DNA from: Celeribacter persicus
GTDB lineage: Bacteria; Pseudomonadota; Alphaproteobacteria; Rhodobacterales; Rhodobacteraceae
Assembly: GCF_003050785.1 (NCBI RefSeq)
Contig: NZ_QAOH01000004.1
Span: 124,001-188,000 of the forward strand
Direction of reading: 5' to 3'
Length of the DNA stretch: 64,000 bases
Below are positions 54,022 through 64,000 of this stretch, piece by piece. Below the pieces are notes generated by a model that was not told where the DNA came from, did not search any database, and saw only the letters and a list, made by a program, of their open reading frames with translations. Positions within the stretch are counted from its first letter, which is position 1, and every line of letters starts with the position of its first letter. The translations under genes and the position numbers were made by a program.

Positions 54022-54226
54022 AGACTATCTGGCCTCATCCCTAAAGCCGAGAAAGCACTTCGCAACGCACTTGTGGCACAAGACTGTTACAGGAGGCTCT
54101 CATAGAACAGCAGTCTAACACGCGTGGACCGGGTCCTGAAAGTGTTTTGCGCGGCTCGGCGGCTTGCGTGCAAGCCCCCTTCGCCGTATGAGACCCGCGA
54201 CGCGTTTGCAATCGAAAGGCCTGCCG

Positions 54227-55531
54227 ATGATCCCCCGTTATGCCCGCAAAGAGATGGTCGACATCTGGGAACCCGCCACCAAGTTCAAAATCTGGTACGA
54301 GATCGAGGCTCATGCCTGCGACGCACAGGCGAAACTCGGCGTGATCCCGCAGGAAAACGCGGATGCGGTGTGGAAGGCCAAGGATGTCGAGTTCGACGTG
54401 GATCGCATCGACGAAATCGAGGCCGTGACCAAACATGACGTCATCGCTTTTCTCACCCACCTCGCCGAACATGTCGGTTCTGAAGAGGCGCGGTTTGTCC
54501 ACCAAGGCATGACCTCCTCGGACGTTCTCGACACCTGCCTCAACGTCCAACTCATGCGCGCCGCCGACATCCTTCTGACCGATCTCGACAAGGTGCTCGC
54601 CGCGCTCAAAACCCGCGCGATGGAGCACAAATATACCGTCCGCGTCGGTCGGTCCCATGGCATTCATGCCGAACCGACCACCATGGGCCTGACCTTCGCA
54701 CGGTTCTACGCCGAAATGGACCGCAACAAGGCCCGGCTTCAGGCCGCGAAAGAAGAGATCTCCACCGGCGCAATCTCCGGTGCGGTCGGTACCTTCGCCA
54801 ATATCGACCCGGCCGTTGAGGAACATGTCTGCGAGAAAATGGGCCTCAAGCCCGAGCCGATCTCCACGCAGGTCATTCCGCGCGACCGTCACGCCATGTT
54901 CTTCGCGACCCTCGGCGTCATCGCTTCCTCGATCGAGAACGTCGCCATTGAGATTCGCCACATGCAGCGCACCGAAGTGCTTGAGGGTGCGGAATTCTTC
55001 TCCATGGGGCAGAAAGGCTCCTCGGCCATGCCGCACAAGAAGAACCCGGTCCTGACCGAAAACCTCACCGGTCTCGCACGCCTTGTCCGCATGACCGTGG
55101 TGCCCGCAATGGAAAACGTGGCGCTCTGGCACGAGCGTGATATTTCGCACTCTTCCGTCGAACGCGGCATCGGGCCTGATGCGACGATCACCCTCGATTT
55201 CGCGCTCAACCGTCTCGCAGGCGTGGTCGAGAAAATGCTGATTTTCCCGGAGAACATGCTCGCCAACATGAACAAGTTCCCAGGGCTCGTAATGTCCCAG
55301 CGCGTTCTTCTGGCGCTCACCCAGGCCGGTGTATCGCGCGAGGACGCCTATACGATGGTGCAGCGCAACGCCTTGAAAGTCTGGGAAGATCGCGTCGATT
55401 TCCGCGAACAGCTTGTGGCCGACAAGGACGTGGTCGCGGCCCTTGGCGTCGACGGGATCAACGAGAAATTCGACATGGATTATCACACCAAACACGTCGA
55501 CACGATCTTCAGGCGGGTTTTTGGCGAATAA
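54227..55531 (+). CDS. purB: Adenylosuccinate lyase
   Basis: Acts twice in purine synthesis, releasing fumarate from SAICAR and from adenylosuccinate. The 434-residue protein has the fumarase/aspartase signature GSSAMPHKKNP, the catalytic His region RVGRSHGIHAEPTTMG and TSSDVLDTCLNVQL. The ATG at 54227 begins MIPRYARKEMVDIW, the usual N-terminus; a longer frame from 54164 is basic and unlike the family. It works in the same pathway as purL at 16 kb but is not linked to it. Confidence 0.97.
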   Translation: MIPRYARKEMVDIWEPATKFKIWYEIEAHACDAQAKLGVIPQENADAVWKAKDVEFDVDRIDEIEAVTKHDVIAFLTHLAEHVGSEEARFVHQGMTSSDVLDTCLNVQLMRAADILLTDLDKVLAALKTRAMEHKYTVRVGRSHGIHAEPTTMGLTFARFYAEMDRNKARLQAAKEEISTGAISGAVGTFANIDPAVEEHVCEKMGLKPEPISTQVIPRDRHAMFFATLGVIASSIENVAIEIRHMQRTEVLEGAEFFSMGQKGSSAMPHKKNPVLTENLTGLARLVRMTVVPAMENVALWHERDISHSSVERGIGPDATITLDFALNRLAGVVEKMLIFPENMLANMNKFPGLVMSQRVLLALTQAGVSREDAYTMVQRNALKVWEDRVDFREQLVADKDVVAALGVDGINEKFDMDYHTKHVDTIFRRVFGE

Positions 55532-55586
55532 CCCCGCCACAGCTCCAAGCGCAAAACCCTGAGAAAATCACCGATTCTGTGATACG

Positions 55587-55621
55587 ATCTCCCGAAAGCA
55601 CTTCGTTTTCGGGAGATTTTC
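55587..55621 (+). terminator. purB terminator overlapping the next gene's RBS
   Basis: An 11-bp stem ATCTCCCGAAA / TTTCGGGAGAT is followed by TTTTC. The 3' arm contains GGGAG, which is also the ribosome binding site of the small gene starting at 55622, so the folded hairpin would hide that site. Confidence 0.8.
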
Positions 55622-55786
55622 ATGTTGAAACGCACGCTTCTCGCCCTCGCCCTGCTCGCCCCTCTCTCCGCTCCGCTTGCGGCGCAGGATTTCACTTGCC
55701 CCCATGAACAAAAACTCGCCTCCTGCGCGGAAGGCTACACATGGGACAAGGAATCCGGCACCTGCGTCGAACAGATCGTCGGATAA
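55622..55786 (+). CDS. 54-residue secreted protein after purB
   Basis: A small exported protein: signal peptide residues 1-21 (LKRTLLALALLAPLSAPLAA) and a mature part of 33 residues with three cysteines (TCPHEQ, ASCAEG, GTCVEQ) and an aromatic YTWDKESG between them. The arrangement is reminiscent of very small chitin-binding-type or disulfide knots, but it is too short for assignment. Translation depends on a site inside the purB terminator stem. Confidence 0.7.
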   Translation: MLKRTLLALALLAPLSAPLAAQDFTCPHEQKLASCAEGYTWDKESGTCVEQIVG

Positions 55787-55884
55787 GGAACAATTCTCGG
55801 CAAATTTTTGTCCGCCAGTCACCTCTCGTTAAGCCTCGTCGTGGATGTTGGGATAACGACGAGTGAATCGCGAGTGGAGCGCCT

Positions 55885-56982
55885 GTGGACGGATTGCCGC
55901 AAATGAACGACATGGGGAGCCTGCCCGATCTCGGTAATATCGGAGGAATGCCCGATTTCGACATACCTTCGCCAGTGTCACGTATGCCCGCGCACCTGCC
56001 GAAAAGAGCGAAAGCGGCGATCATCGTCAAATTGCTCGCGGGCCAGGAGGTCAGGCTGCCGCTGGTGAATTTCCCGGAGGAGATGCAAGTCGAGTTGGCG
56101 CATCAGCTCACCGAACTGCGCTATATCGACAAGCACACGCTGACCTCCGTGGTCGAGGAATTCCTCGAAGAGATTGAGGCCATCGGTCTCTCCTTTCCTG
56201 GCGGGCTGGAGGGCGCTTTGAAGGTGCTCGACGGCACGATCTCTCCCACCACTGCCTCGAAACTGCGTTCGAACGCCGGGTTCTCGTTCACCGGCGACCC
56301 GTGGCAGCGCATCTCGGACGTGGACATCTCCCGCCTGCTGCCGATCCTACAGGAGGAAAGCGTCGAAGTGGGGGCGGTGCTCCTCTCGAAACTCAAGGTT
56401 TCGAAAGCCGCCCAACTCATGTCCATGCTGCCCGGAGAGCGCGCCCGGCGTGTCGCCTATGCCATCTCGCTCACCTCCGGCGTTTCTCCCGAGGTGGTGC
56501 AGCGGATCGGCATTTCGCTGGCTGCCCAGCTCGATGCCCAGCCTTCTGCCGCCTTCGAGGAAGAGCCGCCGGAACGGGTCGGTGCCATCCTCAACTTCTC
56601 CTCCTCCACGACCCGCGACGGCGTGCTCGAAGGGCTCGATGAGACCGACAGGGATTTCGCCGCGCAGGTGCGCAAGAACATCTTCACCTATGCCAACATC
56701 GCCACCCGGATCGACCCGCGCGATGTCGCCAAAGTGGTTCGTACCGTCGAACAGGATGTGTTGATCAAGGCGCTTGCAGGCGCTGCGGGCGAGGCCGCCA
56801 CCTCCACCGAATTCATCCTCTCCAACATGTCGAAACGCATGGCCGAAAGCCTGCGCGAAGAAATGGCCACCCTCGGCAAGGTGAAAGAGAGCGATGCCGA
56901 AGAGGCGATGAACGCCGTGGTCGCAGGCATCCGCGACCTCGAAGCCACGGGCGAGATTTTCCTTTTGACCGGGGATGATTGA
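55885..56982 (+). CDS. fliG: FliG-family flagellar motor switch protein, divergent
   Basis: A 365-residue protein with the FliG N-domain (LPKRAKAAIIVKLLAG), middle domain and C-domain (about 270-365, DPRDVAKVVRTVEQDVLIKALAGA, FILSNMSKRMAESLREEM). Charged torque-helix positions are kept, but the usual EHPQ motif of the middle domain reads EESVEVGAVLLSKL, and an extra Met/Asp/Pro-rich head of about 35 residues precedes the fold. It starts at a GTG preceded by GGAG. No other flagellar gene is nearby, which is unusual for fliG. Confidence 0.85.
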   Translation: MDGLPQMNDMGSLPDLGNIGGMPDFDIPSPVSRMPAHLPKRAKAAIIVKLLAGQEVRLPLVNFPEEMQVELAHQLTELRYIDKHTLTSVVEEFLEEIEAIGLSFPGGLEGALKVLDGTISPTTASKLRSNAGFSFTGDPWQRISDVDISRLLPILQEESVEVGAVLLSKLKVSKAAQLMSMLPGERARRVAYAISLTSGVSPEVVQRIGISLAAQLDAQPSAAFEEEPPERVGAILNFSSSTTRDGVLEGLDETDRDFAAQVRKNIFTYANIATRIDPRDVAKVVRTVEQDVLIKALAGAAGEAATSTEFILSNMSKRMAESLREEMATLGKVKESDAEEAMNAVVAGIRDLEATGEIFLLTGDD

Positions 56983-57012
56983 TCGACCGGAGATGACAGG
57001 GCGCGGGCCCTG

Positions 57013-57555
57013 TCACGCTTCATCTGCGTGCTTGCACGTCCGATATTCCCCTTCGAGAATGGACATGATCACATCGTCCTGCCAGACGCCGTCCATCAGA
57101 ACCGTTTCGCGTTCGACACCCTCACGCCGGAACCCTGCCGCCTCATAACAGCGGATCGCGCGCGCGTTAAAGGCCAGTACCCGAAGATCGACGCGATGAA
57201 GCCCCATCTCCCCGAATGCCTGCTCAAGCGCCAGCGCGATCGCGGCCCGTCCGATCCCGCGCCCGAGAAACGCCTCCGCCACCAGCCCGATCGCCAGCCG
57301 CGCACGCCTGTCCTCCCGGTTGAGGTCATGCAACCGCACCTGCCCGGCCAGCCTGCCATCCACCTCGATCACCTGTCCCCAATCCGACTCACGGATTTGC
57401 TGCAACCACTGTTCCGCCGCCCGACGCGAGGTCGCCCCGGCAAACTTGCCGGTATAACCGTACATCCGCAGGATTTCCGGCGAAGGCGGATGGATCATGC
57501 GCGCCTCCACATCGGTATCGCAAGGCGCACGCAAGCGCACGGTCGGAATGGGCAT
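57013..57555 (-). CDS. GNAT family N-acetyltransferase
   Basis: A 180-residue RimJ/RimL-like acetyltransferase using acetyl-CoA. Motif A is LAIGLVAEAFLGRGIGRAAI with the acetyl-CoA loop, and the C-terminal NARAIRCYEAAGFRREGV is typical of the RimJ/L subgroup. The likely substrate is a protein N-terminus or small amine. The ATG at 57555 (MPIPTVRLRAP) is preferred over a 37-residue extension. It is divergent from the EamA transporter gene. Confidence 0.85.
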   Translation of the reverse strand: MPIPTVRLRAPCDTDVEARMIHPPSPEILRMYGYTGKFAGATSRRAAEQWLQQIRESDWGQVIEVDGRLAGQVRLHDLNREDRRARLAIGLVAEAFLGRGIGRAAIALALEQAFGEMGLHRVDLRVLAFNARAIRCYEAAGFRREGVERETVLMDGVWQDDVIMSILEGEYRTCKHADEA

Positions 57556-57694
57556 CGGAAAACCTTTGAACAAATCAGTCCGGCAGAGTTTACGTCTCAA
57601 CGGTTGCGAAGCAACACCGACCTTCGTCAGCATCGCACAACCGGCTTGCCCCGGCCATATGGACAAATCCGCCGCCCGCCCCTAGCGTCCGCGG

Positions 57695-58600
57695 ATGATC
57701 TGGTTTTCCCGCCTGCCCGCGCAATCGCGCGGCATCCTCTACATGTTGATCTCCGTCACCGTGTTTTCCTCGATGGACATGACCGCCAAGCTTCTGGGCC
57801 AGCGGGTCGATCTCTCGCAGGTGCTCTGGGCCCGTTACGGCGGCCAGCTCTTGGTCCTCGTGCTGATCTTCGCCCCACGCCTTACACGCGCCCTGCGGAC
57901 CGAACACCCCTGGCTGCAACTGGCGCGCGGGTTGATGCAACTCGCGGCCGCCGCCTGTTTCTTCAATGCCATCCGCACGCTGGGTTTGGCGGAGGCGACC
58001 GCCGTCGCCGATCTCGCCCCGGTGCTGATCACACTGGGCGCGGCGCTCCTTCTGGGCGAAAAGGTTGGCGCGCGCCGCATGGCCGGGATCGGCGCGGCAC
58101 TGATCGGCGCACTGATCGTCATCCGTCCGGGTGCTGCGGTGTTCTCCCCCGCTTCGCTCTGGCCTCTGGGCTCGGCAACCTGTCTCGCGGGCTATGCTCT
58201 GGCGACGCGCTACATCGGCCTCAAGGAAAGTCCGCTCACCGGGTTGTTGTATTCCGGGCTGATCTGCACCGGGGTGATGAGCCTTATCGTGCCCTTTCGC
58301 TGGGTTGCTCCGGACGGGCCAGCAATCGCGCTCATGGTGCTGATCGGCTGTCTCGGCACCGTCGGTCAGTTGATGATGATCCGCGCCTATGCGGTCGCTG
58401 AAGCCTCTGCGATTGCGCCTTTCACCTATGTAGGGCTTCTGGCGGCTTCCGGTTGGGGGCTGTTAATCTTCGGCACGGTGCCAGACCGCTGGACCGTTTT
58501 GGGCGCCCTTGTGATCGTGGGCGCCGGGCTCTATGTCTGGCATCGGGAACGCAAGAGCGGCACGGCGGAACCCGTGCCCGAGGAGATGGGGCAGCCATGA
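57695..58600 (+). CDS. EamA/DMT family transporter
   Basis: A 301-residue inner-membrane protein with ten predicted spans in two EamA repeats (first about residues 8-140 with FSSMDMTAKLLGQRVDLSQVLWARY, second about 150-285). Members export amino acids or metabolites; the substrate is not visible. Its stop overlaps the start of the lipid acyltransferase gene by four bases (ATGA), so the two are coupled, suggesting an envelope-related role. Confidence 0.88.
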   Translation: MIWFSRLPAQSRGILYMLISVTVFSSMDMTAKLLGQRVDLSQVLWARYGGQLLVLVLIFAPRLTRALRTEHPWLQLARGLMQLAAAACFFNAIRTLGLAEATAVADLAPVLITLGAALLLGEKVGARRMAGIGAALIGALIVIRPGAAVFSPASLWPLGSATCLAGYALATRYIGLKESPLTGLLYSGLICTGVMSLIVPFRWVAPDGPAIALMVLIGCLGTVGQLMMIRAYAVAEASAIAPFTYVGLLAASGWGLLIFGTVPDRWTVLGALVIVGAGLYVWHRERKSGTAEPVPEEMGQP

Positions 58601-59556
58601 AGATCAGGCGCGGAGAGATCGAGGGCACATTGGGCCAGTACCTTGGCAACCTCGCCACGCGCGGCCTGTTGTCTCTGGCCCTCGCTCTACCCTATCGCAT
58701 GCGCGTGCGCACCATGGGCTGGTTCATGGCGCATGTGTTTGCACCGCTGGCGGGCTATACCAAACGGGTGCGCGCAAACCTGCACCATGTGATGCCGGAT
58801 ATGCCGGAGGCCGAGATCAGGAGGCTGATGCGCGCGGTGCCGGACAACGCCGGGCGCACCCTGATCGAGATTTATTCCGGCCCCGAGTTCATCGCCAGGA
58901 TGAAGGACATCCGGTTCGAGGGGCCGGGCGCAGAGATCCTGCGCGAGGCGCGTGACAATCGCCGTCCCGTGATCCTGCACACCGGGCATTTCGGCAATTA
59001 CGACGTGCCACGCGCCGCCCTCATTGCCCATGGCTACGATGTCGGCTCGCTCTACAATCCGATGAAGAACAAGTTCTTCAACGAACATTATGTGAAGGCG
59101 ATCGGCACCATCGGCCAGCCGTTGTTTCCGCGCGGACGTCGGGGCTATGCCCAGCTTTTGAAACATCTGAAATCCGGCGGCATGATCGGGTTCCTGTCGG
59201 ATGTTTACGTCAATGAGGGCGCAATGCTGACATTCTTCGGCCAACCCGCCCCGACGGCGCTTTCGGCGGCCGAACTGGCGCTGAAATACGACGCGCTTCT
59301 GGTGCCGATCTACGGCGTTCGACTTGAGGATGGGCTACATTTCCGGGTGCAGGTCGAAGCCCCCGTGCCACACACCACGGCCGAGGAGATGGCGCAGGCG
59401 CTCAACGACAGTCTCGAAGCAATCACCCGTCAGCATATGGAACAATGGTTCTGGATTCACCGCCGTTGGAAACCCGAACGTCAGGCGCGTCGGCGGGCGA
59501 AACTTGAAGAAGCGGCGCGTCATAGCGTGGCTGAGGGCAAGTCGGACAGGAAATAG
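58597..59556 (+). CDS. LpxL/HtrB-family lipid acyltransferase
   Basis: A 319-residue membrane-associated acyltransferase of the lipid A late-acyltransferase family. The HX4D catalytic motif is in HTGHFGNYDVPRAAL, and an N-terminal membrane anchor lies at about residues 20-45. The C-terminal block reads HMEQWFWIHRRWKPERQAR. It probably adds a secondary acyl chain to lipid A or acylates a related lipid. Coupled to the EamA gene by an ATGA overlap. Confidence 0.88.
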   Translation: MKIRRGEIEGTLGQYLGNLATRGLLSLALALPYRMRVRTMGWFMAHVFAPLAGYTKRVRANLHHVMPDMPEAEIRRLMRAVPDNAGRTLIEIYSGPEFIARMKDIRFEGPGAEILREARDNRRPVILHTGHFGNYDVPRAALIAHGYDVGSLYNPMKNKFFNEHYVKAIGTIGQPLFPRGRRGYAQLLKHLKSGGMIGFLSDVYVNEGAMLTFFGQPAPTALSAAELALKYDALLVPIYGVRLEDGLHFRVQVEAPVPHTTAEEMAQALNDSLEAITRQHMEQWFWIHRRWKPERQARRRAKLEEAARHSVAEGKSDRK

Positions 59557-59601
59557 GCGGCGCGTTCGGTGCCGGGCGCCGGGCCGCTCAGGTTGCTCGC
59601 C

Positions 59602-60360
59602 TCAATCGAGACGACTGGCCGCAAGGATCGGTCCTGGTCCTGCCGGCGTTGCGGCCTGAAGGATCACGGCCACGCTGTCCGGACCGTTCGTGTCGACGGT
59701 CACGACCAGAGGCGCAAGCCCGTTCCATTCCGCCAGCGGCCGCCAATCGGTGACGATATTGCTGTAATCGACCACGCGCCCGGCATTTTCGCCGCGCTCA
59801 ATAGTGACACGTTCATGCGGATCGAAACGCACGATCTGGAGCCGCATCGCGGATGGCAGAGGGCCTTCGGGTACTGCCGTGATCGACAGACGCTCACCCT
59901 CACGGCTCAAGGTAAGATCGACCGGCGCGGGCGGCGTGCTCATCTGGCGCAGCACCATGTCGGCCAGCCGCATCGGTTTCGCACCGACCAGAAAATCCGC
60001 CCCCTGCACGATGATCTGCGGCGTGTAGATGGTGCGTTTTCCGATGGCGTGGGCATAGGCCTTCTGGCGCAGGGTGAATTGCGGTTGCGCAAACTCATCG
60101 CGCCAGCCGATGTAGTCCCAATAATCGACATGCAAGGAGAGCGGCAAGACCCCCTGACGGGTCGCAAGCTCCTGCATCATCGCATCGGCGGGCGGACAGG
60201 AGGAACACCCCTGCGAGGTGAAGAGTTCCACCACCACGAGATTGTCGTCCGGGTCGGCCATTGCGGGCAGGGAGGACAGAGTGGCCAGAACCCCCGCGAC
60301 CAGAAACTTCCCACGGGATCGGGGGAGGATACGGGTCAGGTGTGTCAGGATCTGTTGCAT
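59602..60360 (-). CDS. DUF1223 thioredoxin-like secreted protein
   Basis: A 252-residue exported protein (signal peptide to about residue 36, LPAMA) with the DUF1223 fold. It has a thioredoxin-like N-domain containing VVELFTSQGCSSCPPADAM with a C-x2-C motif, then LHVDYWDYIGWRDEFAQP. The C-terminal half is beta-rich. The CSSC motif suggests a periplasmic thiol-disulfide role, but no substrate is known. It reads away from the acnB terminator in the same direction. Confidence 0.87.
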   Translation of the reverse strand: MQQILTHLTRILPRSRGKFLVAGVLATLSSLPAMADPDDNLVVVELFTSQGCSSCPPADAMMQELATRQGVLPLSLHVDYWDYIGWRDEFAQPQFTLRQKAYAHAIGKRTIYTPQIIVQGADFLVGAKPMRLADMVLRQMSTPPAPVDLTLSREGERLSITAVPEGPLPSAMRLQIVRFDPHERVTIERGENAGRVVDYSNIVTDWRPLAEWNGLAPLVVTVDTNGPDSVAVILQAATPAGPGPILAASRLD

Positions 60361-60476
60361 GAAGGCTCCGTCAGTTGCCCTACAGGTCTAAGCCGAGAAC
60401 GCGCCGGAGGCCAATCAAGGATTTGCGAGAAGCTGTTACAGCGAACAAGATTTCCCGAAAACCGAATGTAATCAAA

Positions 60477-60507
60477 GAGGGGCGGCACATTGCTGCACCG
60501 CCCCCTC
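60477..60507 (-). terminator. Terminator after acnB
   Basis: Read leftwards, a GAGGGGGCGG-type arm pairs with the CCGCCCCTC arm, followed by TTTGATT. It lies 32 bases beyond the acnB stop. Confidence 0.7.
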
Positions 60508-60539
60508 GATTGCTTTGACCACTCAGATCGAAACCGGGA

Positions 60540-63329
<2,790 letters not shown>

Positions 63330-63669
63330 GACGATCCCTGAGAGTTGGTGACGAAAGCTCGGGAGCCGGGCCACGATTTGCTGTGAAACCCGACTCCCCA
63401 GATTTGTATGCAAAAGTATACCATGCGATTTCCTCTTGCAAGACACCCGGCACTGTCGAAGTGGATTCTCTGCGCTTTTTCACTCCTTTGCGTGCCCTCA
63501 CATCCGGGCATCTGTGCACATCTCAGACTCCTGCACACGTCTGCCCGAATCATTGTGCAGATGTGATCAGCATCATGGACAAAGCCCGCAAAAAGACTAA
63601 GTTTCGGGCAGCACCACGCAGGCGGAATCACGCATTCCGCCACGCAGTTTCACATATCCGGAGGTCCCC
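63330..63669. other. Divergent acnB/acnA regulatory region
   Basis: This 340-base gap carries both aconitase promoters. GTGCACATCT (63514-63523), CTGCACACGTCTG (63531-63543) and TGTGCAGATGTGA (63554-63566) form a cluster of related direct and inverted TGCA-centred motifs that could be operators. A GGAGG site lies before the acnA ATG. No reading frame with a binding site is seen. Confidence 0.45.
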
Positions 63670-64000
63670 ATGACTGTTGTTGTCGGTAAAGATACCGCAA
63701 AAACCCGCCGCGAGCTTGAGGTGAACGGACAGAAAATCGCCTATTACTCGATCCCTGCCGCGCAAGATGCCGGTTTTGGCGATTTCTCCAAACTCCCCGC
63801 ATCCCTGAAAGTCGTTCTCGAAAACATTCTGCGTTTCGAGGACGGTGGCTTTTCCGTCTCCACGGATGACATCAAGGCCTTCTCCGAGTGGGCCGAAAAA
63901 GGTGGGCAGAACCCGCGCGAGATCGCCTATCGCCCGGCCCGTGTCCTGATGCAGGACTTCACCGGCGTGCCCGCCGTCGTCGACCTTGCCGCCATGCGTG
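63670..64000 (+). CDS. acnA: Aconitate hydratase A (partial, runs off the window)
   Basis: The first 110 codons of an A-type aconitase are present. Features include TAKTRRELEVNGQKIAYYSI, the FSKLPASLKVVLENILRFEDG block, and PARVLMQDFTGVPAVVDLAAMR, which is diagnostic for the AcnA/IRP group. GGAGGTCCCC precedes the ATG. The 3' end lies beyond the window. Having acnA divergent from acnB points to joint or opposed regulation, typically stress- and iron-linked for A and housekeeping for B. Confidence 0.96.
   Translation, partial: MTVVVGKDTAKTRRELEVNGQKIAYYSIPAAQDAGFGDFSKLPASLKVVLENILRFEDGGFSVSTDDIKAFSEWAEKGGQNPREIAYRPARVLMQDFTGVPAVVDLAAMR

Overview
The window comes from a high-GC alphaproteobacterium, almost certainly a Rhodobacteraceae member of the Roseobacter group. 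The evidence is gene content and order: purL-bolA-grxD, tkt with two GAPDH genes, nnrDE-glnB-glnA, a ccm cluster carrying a GTA-type holin and muramidase, and a full thiosulfate-oxidising sox cluster. The window is chromosomal. It holds no prophage structural genes, no transposase, no rRNA and no CRISPR array. The genus cannot be fixed from sequence reading alone.

Region by region. (1) 1-5.5 kb: gltX and gltA, a divergent membrane-protein/MarR pair with two tandem operators, an enoyl-CoA hydratase-like enzyme and a DUF2087 protein. (2) 5.7-11.5 kb: cytochrome c maturation genes ccmH, ccmF and ccmE, read leftwards. Between ccmE and ccmF lie five overlapping genes (GH108 muramidase, three-TM holin and three small, mostly membrane proteins) and a separate membrane-anchored nuclease; the block looks like a gene-transfer-agent release cassette. 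(3) 11.5-20.5 kb: argC, murI, an acyltransferase, a LysR regulator, a likely sRNA gene, purL, bolA, grxD, zapA and a coiled-coil partner. (4) 20.8-31.3 kb: central carbon genes (tkt, two different gap genes with a hidden 47-residue membrane protein between them, mmsA with its LysR regulator) plus marC, coaD and a CBS protein. Paired palindromic repeats follow gap2 and mmsA.

(5) 31-43 kb: sulfur oxidation. soxX-Y-Z-A-B-C-D run leftwards behind soxV and soxW. soxS, a GlcG/HbpS-like periplasmic protein, the ArsR-type repressor soxR and a SoxT/YeeE transporter run rightwards. Palindromic operators lie in the soxS-soxV and soxW-soxX gaps. DUF302, Crp/Fnr and DUF2892 genes flank the soxD side. No soxE or soxF is present. 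Thiosulfate would be oxidised on SoxYZ by SoxAX, SoxB and SoxCD, with SoxV, SoxW and SoxS supplying periplasmic reductant and SoxR sensing reactive sulfur.

(6) 43-64 kb: glycerate kinase, a fused oxidoreductase-SelD convergent with mnmH (selenium for tRNA selenouridine), tRNA-Leu(UAG), a short Hint protein, NAD(P)HX repair with a duplicated 5' end, the nitrogen pair glnB-glnA, small secreted Cys-containing proteins, purB, an isolated divergent fliG, an EamA transporter coupled to a lipid acyltransferase, a DUF1223 protein, and divergent aconitase genes acnB and acnA; acnA runs off the right edge.

The points most worth a second look are the GTA-type lysis operon with three uncharacterised small partners, the orphan sRNA before purL, the paired repeats, the duplicated start of nnrDE, and the contrasting coenzyme sites of the two GAPDHs. 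Coordinates use the start codon best supported by a ribosome binding site, so several differ from the longest possible reading frame.
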